DNA of 64,000 nt from Fusobacterium ulcerans ATCC 49185 (GCF_900683735.1 NZ_LR215979.1:744001-808000), one strand, 5' to 3'. Shown: positions 16,257 to 28,182, numbered from the stretch's first letter. Notes: generated from the letters alone by a model not told the origin. A program made the numbers and translations.

Positions 16257-17696
16257 ATGCCAGAAATGACAGGAATGTCTGAAGTAAAAAGAAGGAAATA
16301 TTTTGAAGGAATGAAAATACCACATACATATGTAATAATTTCATGTATAGTATTATTAGCTTTTATAGCTACTTATCTAGTGCCAGCAGGGGTATATCAA
16401 AGAGTTTTAGATCCAACATCAGGAAGAAACATTATAGATCCAACAACCTTTAAATATGTAGAAAACACTCCAGTAATGTTTTTTTCAATGACTCAACCTA
16501 ATCTTTTTACAGCATTTGTTAAAGGTTTGAAAAACTCAGCAGGAATAGTATTTTTTACTTTCTTAGTGTGTGGTTCATTTAATATGATGCAGAAAACAGG
16601 TGCTATAGAAGGTGGAATAGCAAGAATAGCTCTTCTTCTAAAAAATAAGAGTATGCTTCTTATACCAATAGCAGTATTTGTATTTTCTATTGGAGGAGTT
16701 ACAATAGGTATGAATACAGAAGCTATTGCTTTTGTTCCTTTAGGAATAGTAATGGCAAGAGCGTTGGGATTTGATGCTATGGTTGGAATGTCAATAGTAG
16801 CTCTTGGAGCAGGAGTTGGATTTGTTGGAGGATTTGTAAATCCTTTTACTGTTGGAGTAGCACAGCAGGTATCACAGCTTCCTATATATTCAGGGATGGG
16901 ATATAGAGTTGTAGTATATGTAATCTTATATGTTGTGACTTGTGCATATATTATAAGATATGCTCATAAAGTAAAAGCTAATCCAGAGAGTAGTGTAGTA
17001 AGAGATTTAGAAAAAAGTGATAATTTTAGTATCGACTTTGATGCTCTTCCACAGCTTACAAAAGCTCAAAGAATAGTTTTAGGAATATTTTTTCTAGGAT
17101 TTGGAACTATTATTTATGGAGTGTTGAAATATGAATGGGGAACAGATGAATTGATAAGTGTCTTTTTATTGATGGGACTAACTTCAAGTTTTGTATGTGG
17201 CATAGGACCAAGTAAGGCTGCTGAAAATTTCATAGAGGGAGCTAAGGGTGTTTTGTTTGGGGCTTTATCTATTGGAATAGCAAATGCAGTTTTAGTAGTT
17301 CTTCAGCAAGGTCAGGTAATAGATTCGATATTGCATTCATTATCACAAGCTATTTCTCATCTTCCAGGATATATATCAGTAGTATTGATGTATATAACTC
17401 AAATATTTACAAATGTATTTATTCCATCAGGTTCTGGACAAGCAGCAACAACAATGCCTATAATGGCTCCTTTAGGAGATTTATTAGGAATTTCAAGACA
17501 AACAACAGTACTGGCATTTCAATATGGAGATGGATTTACAAACTATATAAATCCAACAGCAAGTGGATTAATGAGTTACTTAGCTATAGCTAAAATACCA
17601 TATGAAAAATGGGTAAAATGGATGGGACCTTTGATGGGAATCTGGTTATCAATTGGGGCTATAGCAGTAATAATAGCTCATATAATAGGATATTAA
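16257..17696 (+). CDS. YfcC/ArcD-type membrane carrier (C4-dicarboxylate/basic amino acid family)
   Basis: A 479-residue secondary transporter of the YfcC (DcuC/AbgT-superfamily) type. Signs are PHTYVIISCIVLLAFIATYLVPAGVYQR at the N-terminus, an IGGVTIGMNTEAIAFVPLG segment, AGVGFVGGFVNPFTVGVAQ, and IPSGSGQAATTMPIMAPLGDL near residue 390, with about twelve spans. YfcC relatives carry dicarboxylates, arginine/ornithine or peptides. It follows the M20D gene by 19 bases, so it probably imports the substrate of that enzyme. The gene starts at the ATG after GGGAGGAAAT. No exact substrate can be read from the sequence. Confidence 0.82.
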   Translation: MPEMTGMSEVKRRKYFEGMKIPHTYVIISCIVLLAFIATYLVPAGVYQRVLDPTSGRNIIDPTTFKYVENTPVMFFSMTQPNLFTAFVKGLKNSAGIVFFTFLVCGSFNMMQKTGAIEGGIARIALLLKNKSMLLIPIAVFVFSIGGVTIGMNTEAIAFVPLGIVMARALGFDAMVGMSIVALGAGVGFVGGFVNPFTVGVAQQVSQLPIYSGMGYRVVVYVILYVVTCAYIIRYAHKVKANPESSVVRDLEKSDNFSIDFDALPQLTKAQRIVLGIFFLGFGTIIYGVLKYEWGTDELISVFLLMGLTSSFVCGIGPSKAAENFIEGAKGVLFGALSIGIANAVLVVLQQGQVIDSILHSLSQAISHLPGYISVVLMYITQIFTNVFIPSGSGQAATTMPIMAPLGDLLGISRQTTVLAFQYGDGFTNYINPTASGLMSYLAIAKIPYEKWVKWMGPLMGIWLSIGAIAVIIAHIIGY

Positions 17697-17717
17697 ATAT
17701 AAAAAATAAGTAAATTT

Positions 17718-17792
17718 AAATTGGTAATATAAGATGATGAAAGTTTGAGGAATAACAGAATAAAGATCATAAATTAGATTACCAATTTTTAC
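17718..17792 (+). other. Long-range inverted repeat between carrier gene and dapF
   Basis: AAATTGGTAAT (17718-17728) is inverted exactly at 17778-17788, followed by TT and further T-rich sequence; the loop is 49 bases. It could be a weak terminator, an RNA processing stem, or an operator with widely spaced halves. Confidence 0.4.
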
Positions 17793-17827
17793 ATTTTCAA
17801 AACTGTGGAAACTGAAAGGAGGAGAGA

Positions 17828-18664
17828 ATGAAATTTTCAAAAATGCAGGCAGCAGGAAATGATTTTATTCTTATGAATGGGATGATAGAAAAATCTTTAA
17901 ATTGGAATGAAACAGCTAAAAAAGTATGTGACAGACATTTTGGAATAGGTGCTGATGGACTTATGTTCTGTGAAGAAAGTATGAAAGCAGATATAAAAAT
18001 GAATTACTATAATTCAGATGGCTCTAGAGGAGAAATGTGTGGCAATGGAATAAGATGCTTTGCTAAATTTGTATATGATAATGAAATTGTAAAAAAGAAT
18101 GAATTTTCAGTGGAAACAGACGCAGGTATAAAATATATAAAGCTTGACATAGGGGCATTAGGAGCTATAGAATACCTTAAAGTAAATATGGAAAAAGTTG
18201 ATTTTAAAGGGAAAAATATTCCATGTACTATTGAAAAAGAAAATATTTTAGAAGAAGAAATAATGATAGGAAATAAGAAAGTAATATTTTCAAGTGTTCT
18301 TATGGGAGTTCCTCATGCAACTATCTTTGTAGAAAACTTTGATGAGTATGATGTAAATGAAACAGGAAGCCTTATGGAAAAAGCAGATATTTTTCCTGAA
18401 AAAACAAATGTAAATTTTGCTAAAGTGACAGCAGATGATACAATTATGATAAAAACATGGGAGCGAGGAGCTGGAAGAACGCTTGGATGTGGAACAGGCT
18501 GTTGTGCTACAGCAGCTCTTGCACATAAACTGGGGAAAATAAAAAAAGATAAAATAAAACTTCTGGCAGAAGGAGGAGAACTTTTCATAGAGATAGGAGA
18601 AGACTATGAAATAACTATGTCTGGAAAAGCTGAAACTATATGTCATGGGGAGTTTTTAAAATAA
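17828..18664 (+). CDS. dapF: Diaminopimelate epimerase
   Basis: A 278-residue PLP-independent epimerase that interconverts LL- and meso-DAP, giving the substrate of LysA and of wall synthesis. Both catalytic cysteines are present: Cys71 in GEMCGNGIRC and Cys221 in LGCGTGCC. The N-terminal FSKMQAAGNDF and the RHFGIGADGL motif (here DRHFGIGADGL) are canonical. AAGGAGGAGAG precedes the start. Location in the lysine-led run supports a DAP to lysine route. DapA and DapB are not in the window, so this may be a salvage branch or simply a dispersed pathway. Confidence 0.95.
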   Translation: MKFSKMQAAGNDFILMNGMIEKSLNWNETAKKVCDRHFGIGADGLMFCEESMKADIKMNYYNSDGSRGEMCGNGIRCFAKFVYDNEIVKKNEFSVETDAGIKYIKLDIGALGAIEYLKVNMEKVDFKGKNIPCTIEKENILEEEIMIGNKKVIFSSVLMGVPHATIFVENFDEYDVNETGSLMEKADIFPEKTNVNFAKVTADDTIMIKTWERGAGRTLGCGTGCCATAALAHKLGKIKKDKIKLLAEGGELFIEIGEDYEITMSGKAETICHGEFLK

Positions 18665-18686
18665 AAGGAAACTAGGAGGAATAAAA

Positions 18687-19673
18687 ATGTTAAAAATGCC
18701 AGCATTAATAAGTTTAGCTAATCTTCCTACAAGAATTGAAAAATTAGAAAGACTTTCCAAAGAACTTGGAAAAAACATCTACATCAAAAGAGATGATTTT
18801 ACAGGATGTGAAATTTCAGGAAATAAAGTTAGAAAGCTGGAATTTTCTACAAAAGAAGGGTTAGATCAAGGGTGTGACACTTTTATAACATGTGGAGGAA
18901 TACAGTCTAATCACGCAAGAGCTACAGCAGCTGTTGCTGCAAGATTAGGACTGAGAGCTATATTGGTGCTTAGATCAAATGAAGAACCAGCTATGGAAGG
19001 AAATTATTTTGTAGATAAACTGTTAGGAGCAGATGTGAGAATAATTACTTCAGAGGAATATAGTGAAAAAAGACAAGAAATAATGGAGAAGATAAAAGCT
19101 GAATCTGATGTTGCTGGACATAAGGCATATATAATTCCAGAAGGAGCATCAAATGGAATAGGAACATTTGGATATTTAAAATGTATGAAAGAGATAGAAG
19201 AACAGGAAAAAGGACTTGGAATAACTTTTGATACAATTCTTTCAGCTGTAGGTTCAGGAGGAACTTATGGAGGATTGTTCTTAGGAAATAAGCTACTTGG
19301 ACTAGGTAAAAAAGTTGTAGGAGTAAACGTCTGTGATGATGCAGAATTTTTTAAGAATAAGGTAAAGGATATAGTGAATGAAAGTCTAAAATATCTTGAA
19401 GAAAAATTAGAATTTTCTAAAGATGAAATGTGTATAATAGATGGTTATGTTGGAAGAGGATATGCTCTCAGCAGGCCAGAAGAACTGGAGTTTATAGTAA
19501 AGCTAGGAAGAGAAGAAGGAATAATATTAGACCCTGTATATACTGGAAAAACAATGTATGGGTTCTATAATGAAGTTAAAAAAGGTAATCTAAAAGATTG
19601 TAAAAATATTTTATTCATACATACAGGTGGATTTTTGGGATTATTCCCTAAACAGGAAGAATTTAAATTCTAA
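18687..19673 (+). CDS. dcyD: D-cysteine desulfhydrase-like PLP enzyme (DcyD / ACC deaminase family)
   Basis: A 328-residue fold-II PLP enzyme. Lys47 in SGNKVRKLEF is the PLP lysine and Ser74 in IQSNHAR the stacking serine; GSGGTYGG binds phosphate. In ACC deaminases the motif near the end is DPVYEGK, whereas here it is DPVYTGK, the form found in D-cysteine desulfhydrases, so breakdown of D-Cys (or a related beta-substituted D-amino acid) to pyruvate, ammonia and sulfide is more likely. It follows dapF by 22 bases after an AGGAGGAA site, and a neutral-type DAACS carrier follows by 22 bases. The D-centre specificity fits a cluster handling wall-derived amino acids. The exact substrate is uncertain. 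Confidence 0.82.
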   Translation: MLKMPALISLANLPTRIEKLERLSKELGKNIYIKRDDFTGCEISGNKVRKLEFSTKEGLDQGCDTFITCGGIQSNHARATAAVAARLGLRAILVLRSNEEPAMEGNYFVDKLLGADVRIITSEEYSEKRQEIMEKIKAESDVAGHKAYIIPEGASNGIGTFGYLKCMKEIEEQEKGLGITFDTILSAVGSGGTYGGLFLGNKLLGLGKKVVGVNVCDDAEFFKNKVKDIVNESLKYLEEKLEFSKDEMCIIDGYVGRGYALSRPEELEFIVKLGREEGIILDPVYTGKTMYGFYNEVKKGNLKDCKNILFIHTGGFLGLFPKQEEFKF

Positions 19674-19695
19674 ATAAAAACAGTGAGGTGTTAAA

Positions 19696-20937
19696 ATGGC
19701 AGAGTTGAACAAGAAAAAAAGTGTATGGGAAGCCTATCGTTTTTCTATTATTTTAATAGGAGCGATAATTTTAGGAAGTATCATTGGAACTGTAATGGGA
19801 GAAAGAGCAAAAGTATTTAAACCTTTTGGAGATTTATTTATCAATGGAATGTTTACAATAGTTGTCCCATTGGTAATGGTGACTATCAGTAGTTCGATTT
19901 CTAGTATGAGTGATATGACAAGATTGAAAAGTATTCTTAAGAACTTGATACTTGTATTCGTTTCAACAGGATTTGTAGCAGCAATAATAATATTGATTAT
20001 AGTAAATATTTTTCCTCCAGCTCAAGGAGTAAATCTTAACATTTCAGCAGCAGAGGCATTAAAACCTTTCCAAACTGGAGATCAGATAGTAAAAGCTATA
20101 ACTGTTACAGACTTTCCTGAACTTATTTCAAGAAAGAATATGCTTCCATTGATTCTTTTCTCAATAGTTTTTGGATTGTGCGTAAATATGGTTGGAGAAA
20201 AGGGAAGAAAAATAGCTGATGGACTAGATGCTTTAGCAGAAGTATTTCTAAAAATGATCAACTTATTGATGTACTATGCACCAATTGGATTAGGAGCTTA
20301 CTTTGCTTCACTTGTTGGAGAGTATGGAAAAGAACTTATAGGTTCATATACAAGAGCTATGATAATTTATTATCCTCTATGCTTTGCATATTTTATCTTT
20401 ATGTTTCCAGTTTATGGTTATATAGCAGGGGGAAAAGAGGGATTGAGATCACTTAAACATCTTCTTTCACCAGCTTTAACTTCTTTAGCTACACAAAGTA
20501 GTATAGCTACTCTTCCAGTTAACTTGGAAGCAGCTGGAAAAATTGGGGTTCCTAAAGATATAAGAGAGATAGTTCTTCCTATAGGAGCAACTGCTCACAT
20601 GGATGGAACTGTATTTAGTTCTATACTTAAAATTTCATTTCTTTTTGGTATATTTGGGGTTCCATTTACTGGAGCAGGAACATATGTCAGTGCCATTCTT
20701 CTGTCAATAGTAGGAGGAGTAGTAATGTCTGGAGTTCCAGGTGGAGGACTTATTGGAGAGATGCTTATAGTTACTATGTATGGATTCCCTCCAGAAGCAT
20801 TTCCTATTATAGCAACAATTGGATACCTTGTTGACCCTCCTGCTACAATGATAAATGCAACTGGAGATACAGTGGCAGCTATGCTTGTAACAAGAATGGT
20901 AGAAGGAAAAGACTGGATTAAGAAAAATCTTGGATAA
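19696..20937 (+). CDS. DAACS-family Na+/H+:amino acid symporter with altered side-chain pocket
   Basis: A 413-residue transporter of the GltP/GltPh family: GTVMGERAKVFKPFGDLFINGMF, serine-rich hairpin loop SSSISSM, and a C-terminal VDPPATMINATGD. The last aligns with the GltPh segment D-x-x-R-T-x-x-N. The arginine that binds the acidic side chain (Arg397 in GltPh) is Ala383 here, and the NMDGT motif is HMDGT. A neutral or small amino acid is therefore a better guess than glutamate or aspartate, as in the ASCT and SstT members. It comes after dcyD by 22 bases and before a strong terminator, so the two probably share one substrate. Confidence 0.85.
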   Translation: MAELNKKKSVWEAYRFSIILIGAIILGSIIGTVMGERAKVFKPFGDLFINGMFTIVVPLVMVTISSSISSMSDMTRLKSILKNLILVFVSTGFVAAIIILIIVNIFPPAQGVNLNISAAEALKPFQTGDQIVKAITVTDFPELISRKNMLPLILFSIVFGLCVNMVGEKGRKIADGLDALAEVFLKMINLLMYYAPIGLGAYFASLVGEYGKELIGSYTRAMIIYYPLCFAYFIFMFPVYGYIAGGKEGLRSLKHLLSPALTSLATQSSIATLPVNLEAAGKIGVPKDIREIVLPIGATAHMDGTVFSSILKISFLFGIFGVPFTGAGTYVSAILLSIVGGVVMSGVPGGGLIGEMLIVTMYGFPPEAFPIIATIGYLVDPPATMINATGDTVAAMLVTRMVEGKDWIKKNLG

Positions 20938-20953
20938 TAACAAAAGACTTCTT

Positions 20954-20993
20954 TGACCTTTAGATAATTTATTTTATCTGAAGGTCATTTTTT
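20954..20993 (+). terminator. Strong terminator ending the lysine-led gene run
   Basis: Arms at 20954-20967 and 20974-20987 form a 14-bp stem with a single G-T pair and a 6-base loop, followed by a T run. It closes the co-directional set that began at the riboswitch. Confidence 0.92.
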
Positions 20994-21014
20994 ATTTTTT
21001 GAAATTTTAAATAA

Positions 21015-21043
21015 TTTAAATATATATGTTTTAAAGATATAAT
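21015..21043 (+). promoter_or_regulatory. Promoter and ~290-base leader of the symporter-tpl unit
   Basis: TTTAAA (21015-21020), a 17-base spacer and TATAAT (21038-21043) form a plausible promoter. It leaves an untranslated leader of roughly 290 bases before the AGCS start at 21340. The leader holds a TAAGTTTA/TAAACTTA hairpin (21180-21205) and a CTAAAAA/TTTTTAG stem upstream, but no T-box, TyrR box or riboswitch class that I recognise. Confidence 0.5.
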
Positions 21044-21339
21044 ATAAAAAAATATAAAATTAGAAAAAATTTACATTATTTGCTGTCTAAAAAAGATTGA
21101 AAGGAAAAGTTTTTAGAAATTAAGAAAACAAATAGTTGAATGAGTTGTAATATAACAGTTTTGTTTTGCTTTAGTTGCTTAAGTTTAAAAATTGTACTAA
21201 ACTTATATCAAGAAGGAAACTTTAATGAAAGAATAATAAAAATATTGAGAATCAGAAATATCATCTTAATTTTAATGACTTTGAAAATAAATTTAAATTT
21301 TTTAAAAAAATATAAATATATGGTTCAGGAGGTGCGTTA

Positions 21340-24332
<2,993 letters not shown>

Positions 24333-24368
24333 GAATTATATTTTAAATAAAGTAAGATAAAATAAAAT

Positions 24369-24417
24369 CTAGTTCAAAAGAAAGGCTGAAATATGTATTT
24401 CTGATGAACTAGTTTTT
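24369..24417 (+). terminator. Terminator after tpl
   Basis: CTAGTTCA (24369-24376) pairs with TGAACTAG (24405-24412), with an inner AGAAA/TTTCT stem and five T residues after. Confidence 0.85.
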
Positions 24418-24560
24418 ATTTTATTTATAAAATTTTAATAATTGCAAATTAAAATTAATGGAAAATCATAGTTTTTCAAAAAATTTAAAAAGTTATTGTA
24501 TTATATTGGAAAAAGAGATAGAATAAAAAAGAAAATTAATATATTATGGAGGATTTCATT

Positions 24561-26135
24561 ATGAATTCTGAAAAGACTGCAGAAGATAATTTAAAATTAC
24601 TGCAAAAAGGAAGTGGAAAATTGTATATGCTCTGTTTGGGAGTAGGAGCACTGACAGGTCTTATTGTTTCTATTTACAGATGGGGATTAGGATATGCTAA
24701 TCATATAAGAGAAAGCATCTTTAGTCATGAGGATATGTCAAGTCCTATGTTTCTTATGATGGTATGGATAGGATTTATTGTTGTTGGACTATTTGTAGAT
24801 CTGATTGCAAAAAAATATCCCAAAACATCTGGAAGTGGAATTCCACAAGTAAAAGGGATAATATTAAGACAGCTTGATTATGTAAAATGGTTTCAGGAAT
24901 TAGTTGCAAAGTTTGTTGGGGGACTATTTGGAATAGGATGTGGACTTTCTTTAGGAAGAGAAGGACCATCTGTACAATTAGGTTCTTATATTGGATATGG
25001 GGCTACTAAAATATTTAAAAGAGACTCTGTTGAAAAAAAATATCTTGTAACAAGTGGAGCAAGTGCAGGATTGGCAGGAGCTTTTGGAGCACCTCTGGCA
25101 GGGGTTATGTTCAGTCTGGAAGAACTACATAAGTTCATATCATCAAAACTTCTAATATGTACATTCTTAGCAAGTATAGCTTCTGATTTTGTTGGAAGAA
25201 GAATGTTTGGTATGCAGACAGCTTTTAATTTAAGTGTAAATTATCCTAAAGATATAAATCCTTATTTCCAATTTGGATTATTTATTTTATTTGGTATAAT
25301 TATTGCCTGCTTTGGAAAAATATTTACAATGACATTAATAAAAGTTCAGGATATCTATAAAGGGGCTAAACTGCCAAGATGGACAAAAGTTTCTTTTGTT
25401 ATGACAACTTCATTTATTTTATGTTTCATTTTGCCAGAAGTAACTGGTGGTGGACATGAACTAGTAGAAGAGATGGCTGGAGGAAATAGAACTGTACAAT
25501 TACTTATGGTTATATTTGTTGTGAAATTATTATTTACAGCTTTATCATATGCAACAGGTTTTGCTGGAGGTATATTTCTTCCAATGCTTGTATTAGGAGC
25601 TATATTAGGAAAAATATATGGAATCCTATTGGTTAATATATTAGAAGTTGGACCAGAATTCATACCACATTATATGGTATTGGGTATGGCTGGATACTTT
25701 GTAGCAGTAGTAAGAGCACCTATTACTGGAGCAGTTCTTATATTGGAAATGACAGGAAATTTTGATCATTTACTTGCACTTGTAACTGTTTCTGTGGTAG
25801 CATATTATATAACAGATTTGATGGGATTAGAACCTATTTATGAGATTCTTTATGAAAGAATGGCAAAAGATGTTCCTCATGAAAAATTGGAAGACAGTAA
25901 GAAAACCATTATAGCTATTCCTGTTACAGGAGAATCAGAATTAGATGGAAAAAGAATATGTGAAATAAAGTGGGCAGAAGATGTTCTGGTAGTAGCTATT
26001 GTAAGAAATGAACATGAAATAATTCCTAAGGGAAATACCAGAATAGAAGCAGGAGATAGATTAACAATACTTCTTCCAGAAAAAAAAGTTCATATTATGA
26101 AAGAAAGTCTATATAAATTAGGTACTTGCAGTTAA
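24561..26135 (+). CDS. clcA: ClC-type chloride channel/antiporter with C-terminal RCK_C (TrkA-C) domain
   Basis: A 524-residue protein. The membrane part holds the three ClC anion-path motifs: GSGIPQV, GREGPSVQLG with the gating glutamate, and GGIFLPMLVLGA. Residues ~445-524 form a TrkA-C domain (IPVTGESELDGKRICEIKW, then AGDRLTILLP), a likely ligand-sensing regulator. GGAGGA at 24549-24554 points to the ATG at 24561, not 24546. ClC exchangers move chloride against protons and help in acid resistance. It has its own 200-base upstream gap after the tpl terminator. Confidence 0.92.
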   Translation: MNSEKTAEDNLKLLQKGSGKLYMLCLGVGALTGLIVSIYRWGLGYANHIRESIFSHEDMSSPMFLMMVWIGFIVVGLFVDLIAKKYPKTSGSGIPQVKGIILRQLDYVKWFQELVAKFVGGLFGIGCGLSLGREGPSVQLGSYIGYGATKIFKRDSVEKKYLVTSGASAGLAGAFGAPLAGVMFSLEELHKFISSKLLICTFLASIASDFVGRRMFGMQTAFNLSVNYPKDINPYFQFGLFILFGIIIACFGKIFTMTLIKVQDIYKGAKLPRWTKVSFVMTTSFILCFILPEVTGGGHELVEEMAGGNRTVQLLMVIFVVKLLFTALSYATGFAGGIFLPMLVLGAILGKIYGILLVNILEVGPEFIPHYMVLGMAGYFVAVVRAPITGAVLILEMTGNFDHLLALVTVSVVAYYITDLMGLEPIYEILYERMAKDVPHEKLEDSKKTIIAIPVTGESELDGKRICEIKWAEDVLVVAIVRNEHEIIPKGNTRIEAGDRLTILLPEKKVHIMKESLYKLGTCS

Positions 26136-26178
26136 GTAATAATTTTTACATAAAATATTTTATACAGGGGGAATAGAT

Positions 26179-26640
26179 ATGGAATTTAAAGTGAAACACC
26201 CACACTTTGTGGATAATGGAATCACTTGGGAAATATCTGGATTAAAGAGCACACTTAAATATAAAGGGAATCCAGTTAAATTAAAATGGGGAAAAACAAA
26301 GCTTCTTGATGATAATGGAATAGAAAGAGAAGTTAAAATATCAGATAATTTTTTTAATTCTCCAATGATAGTTGTTGATAAAACTGAAAAAATAAAAGTG
26401 ATGGAAAATTATTCTAAAATAGCTTATTTCTTTATAATTCCTTCTTTTTTCTTTTTAATAAAAGGAGGAGCTTTAGGAGCTGTATTTGCAGTGGCTAATA
26501 TTTATTTTATAAGAAATACTTTCCTTACAGATAAACCAATGGGAACAAAAATAGGATTGAGTCTCCTTTCTACAATTGGGGGAATATTACTTTTATTCGC
26601 AATAGCTATAATACTTACAATATTAATCAGAGGATTTTAA
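26179..26640 (+). CDS. Hypothetical membrane protein
   Basis: A 153-residue protein I do not recognise. Residues ~1-70 are soluble and strand-rich (HPHFVDNGITWEISGLKST); residues ~78-105 and ~120-150 are hydrophobic, giving two to three membrane spans, with a short loop FLTDKPMGTK. A GGGGGAA site precedes the ATG. It lies between clcA and a LysR gene and may share the clcA transcript (43-base gap). No catalytic motif or signal peptide is visible. Confidence 0.75.
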   Translation: MEFKVKHPHFVDNGITWEISGLKSTLKYKGNPVKLKWGKTKLLDDNGIEREVKISDNFFNSPMIVVDKTEKIKVMENYSKIAYFFIIPSFFFLIKGGALGAVFAVANIYFIRNTFLTDKPMGTKIGLSLLSTIGGILLLFAIAIILTILIRGF

Positions 26641-26694
26641 TTAACATATTATAAATATAAAGATATTCAAAAGAGGGAAGAAAGGAAGGGTAGA

Positions 26695-27576
26695 ATGCTT
26701 GATTTTAGAATTTATACATTTTTAGAATTGTGTAAAACATTAAGTTATACTAAAACTGCTGAAAATCTTCATATGACTCAGCCAGCTGTAACCCAGCATA
26801 TAAAATTTTTAGAGGAATTTTATAAGAATAAATTGTTTCTGTATTCAGGAAGAACTTTATCATTGACAGCATATGGAAAACTGCTGTATAGATATTTGAT
26901 TGCTATGAACTCTGATTCAGAAAAAATAAAGGAAAAAGTGTTGAATCTATCTTCAAATATTCATACTTTAAATTTTGGAGCAACTCTTACAATTGGTGAA
27001 TACCTAATTCCAAGAGTATTAAAAAAACTTTCTCGTGATTATCCAGAAATTAGTGTTTCTATTTCAGTAAAAGATACTAAATTACTTCTTGAAAAATTAG
27101 AAAATGGAGATATTGATTTTCTTTTAGTAGAAGGTTTTTTTGAGAAAACAAAATATGATTCATTTCTTTTTTCAAAGGAAGAATTTGTTGCTGTGTGTTC
27201 TAATAAAAGCAGATTTTCTCAAGGAGAATTTACATTTGAGGAACTTCTGGGAGAAAGAATAATAGTCAGAGAAAAAGGGTCAGGAAGCAGAGATATTTTT
27301 GAAAAGATACTTTATGATAATAATTTATCTATCAATGATTTCAATAAAAAATATGAAATAGAAAATATAAAAGTAATAAAAGAGATGGTAAAAGAAGAGA
27401 GAGGAATAACTTTTATATATAAAACAGCAGTTGAAAAGGAAGTTGAGAATAAAGAGCTTTCAATTATAAATTTAAAAAACTTCCATGCAGAAAGAGAATT
27501 TAATTTTGTCTTTTTAAAAGACAGTATTCACAAAGATGAATATAAAAACTGGTTTAAATTTATGAAAAAATGCTGA
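26695..27576 (+). CDS. LysR-type transcriptional regulator
   Basis: A 293-residue regulator. The N-terminal helix-turn-helix is TAENLHMTQPAVTQHIKFLEEFY followed by the LFLYSGRTLSLTAYG wing; a substrate-binding-like effector domain covers residues ~90-293. It converges on the chromate transporter genes, with a shared terminator between. Its target cannot be read here: the upstream hypothetical gene is co-directional and the second LysR gene is better placed to control the transporter. The start follows GAAGGAAGGG. Confidence 0.9.
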   Translation: MLDFRIYTFLELCKTLSYTKTAENLHMTQPAVTQHIKFLEEFYKNKLFLYSGRTLSLTAYGKLLYRYLIAMNSDSEKIKEKVLNLSSNIHTLNFGATLTIGEYLIPRVLKKLSRDYPEISVSISVKDTKLLLEKLENGDIDFLLVEGFFEKTKYDSFLFSKEEFVAVCSNKSRFSQGEFTFEELLGERIIVREKGSGSRDIFEKILYDNNLSINDFNKKYEIENIKVIKEMVKEERGITFIYKTAVEKEVENKELSIINLKNFHAEREFNFVFLKDSIHKDEYKNWFKFMKKC

Positions 27577-27599
27577 AAGTAATTTCTTTCAGCATTTTC
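27567..27599. terminator. Bidirectional terminator overlapping the LysR stop codon
   Basis: AAAATGCTGAAAG (27567-27579) and CTTTCAGCATTTT (27586-27598) form a perfect 13-bp stem with A and T runs at the ends. The TGA stop of the LysR gene (27574-27576) lies inside the 5' arm, and the opposing chromate transporter stops at 27602. Confidence 0.92.
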
Positions 27600-27601
27600 T
27601 C

Positions 27602-28165
27602 TTATACTAAGAATTCATATATTCCTATTCCACAAATTCCAGATGCAAGCATAACACAAATTGGATTTACTTTAAATTTTCTAAGTGCTATTATAGCACT
27701 TAGAAAAATTGCAACTGAAATATAATTTATATGATTTTCTTTTATATTTATTTTATCTCCAAAGAAAGCTATAAGAGCTATAGTAGTTCCAGCAGAAGCG
27801 ATAAGACCTACAACTGCAGGACGTAAACCTCTTAATATACCTTTAATGACTTTAAGGTCCCCATATTTAAAATAAAGATATGTAAATATCATAACTACAA
27901 TAAAAGATGGTGTAATACATCCAAGAGTAGCAACTAAAGCACCTTTTATTCCAGCTATTTGTATTCCTACAAACGTAGCGCAATTTAAAGATACAGATCC
28001 TGGAGTCATTTCAGCAATAGTTATAATATCAGTGAATTCTTTTAATGTAAGCCATTGGTGAAGGTCAACTACCTGAGATTTAATAAGTGGCATAGCTGCA
28101 TATCCTCCCCCAATACTAAATAATCCTATCTTGAAAAAACTTATAAATAAATTTAAATATAACAT
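27602..28165 (-). CDS. Chromate transporter, half-length CHR domain protein (second gene)
   Basis: A 187-residue membrane protein with the CHR motif: an FKIGLFSIGGGYAAMPLI start and EMTPGSVSLNCATFVG, the usual location of the conserved PGP-like turn. Half-length CHR proteins work as pairs, and its partner lies 17 bases upstream in the same operon. The pair exports chromate or imports/exports sulfate-like anions in characterised cases; in anaerobes the natural substrate is unclear. An AGAGGTGA site precedes the start. Confidence 0.88.
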   Translation of the reverse strand: MLYLNLFISFFKIGLFSIGGGYAAMPLIKSQVVDLHQWLTLKEFTDIITIAEMTPGSVSLNCATFVGIQIAGIKGALVATLGCITPSFIVVMIFTYLYFKYGDLKVIKGILRGLRPAVVGLIASAGTTIALIAFFGDKINIKENHINYISVAIFLSAIIALRKFKVNPICVMLASGICGIGIYEFLV

Positions 28166-28182
28166 AAATTATCACCTCTTTA

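Noticed and set aside
20994-21339. T-box or TyrR-controlled leader for tyrosine genes
   Set aside because: No T-box core (GGTGG and following) and no TGTAAA-N6-TTTACA box are visible.
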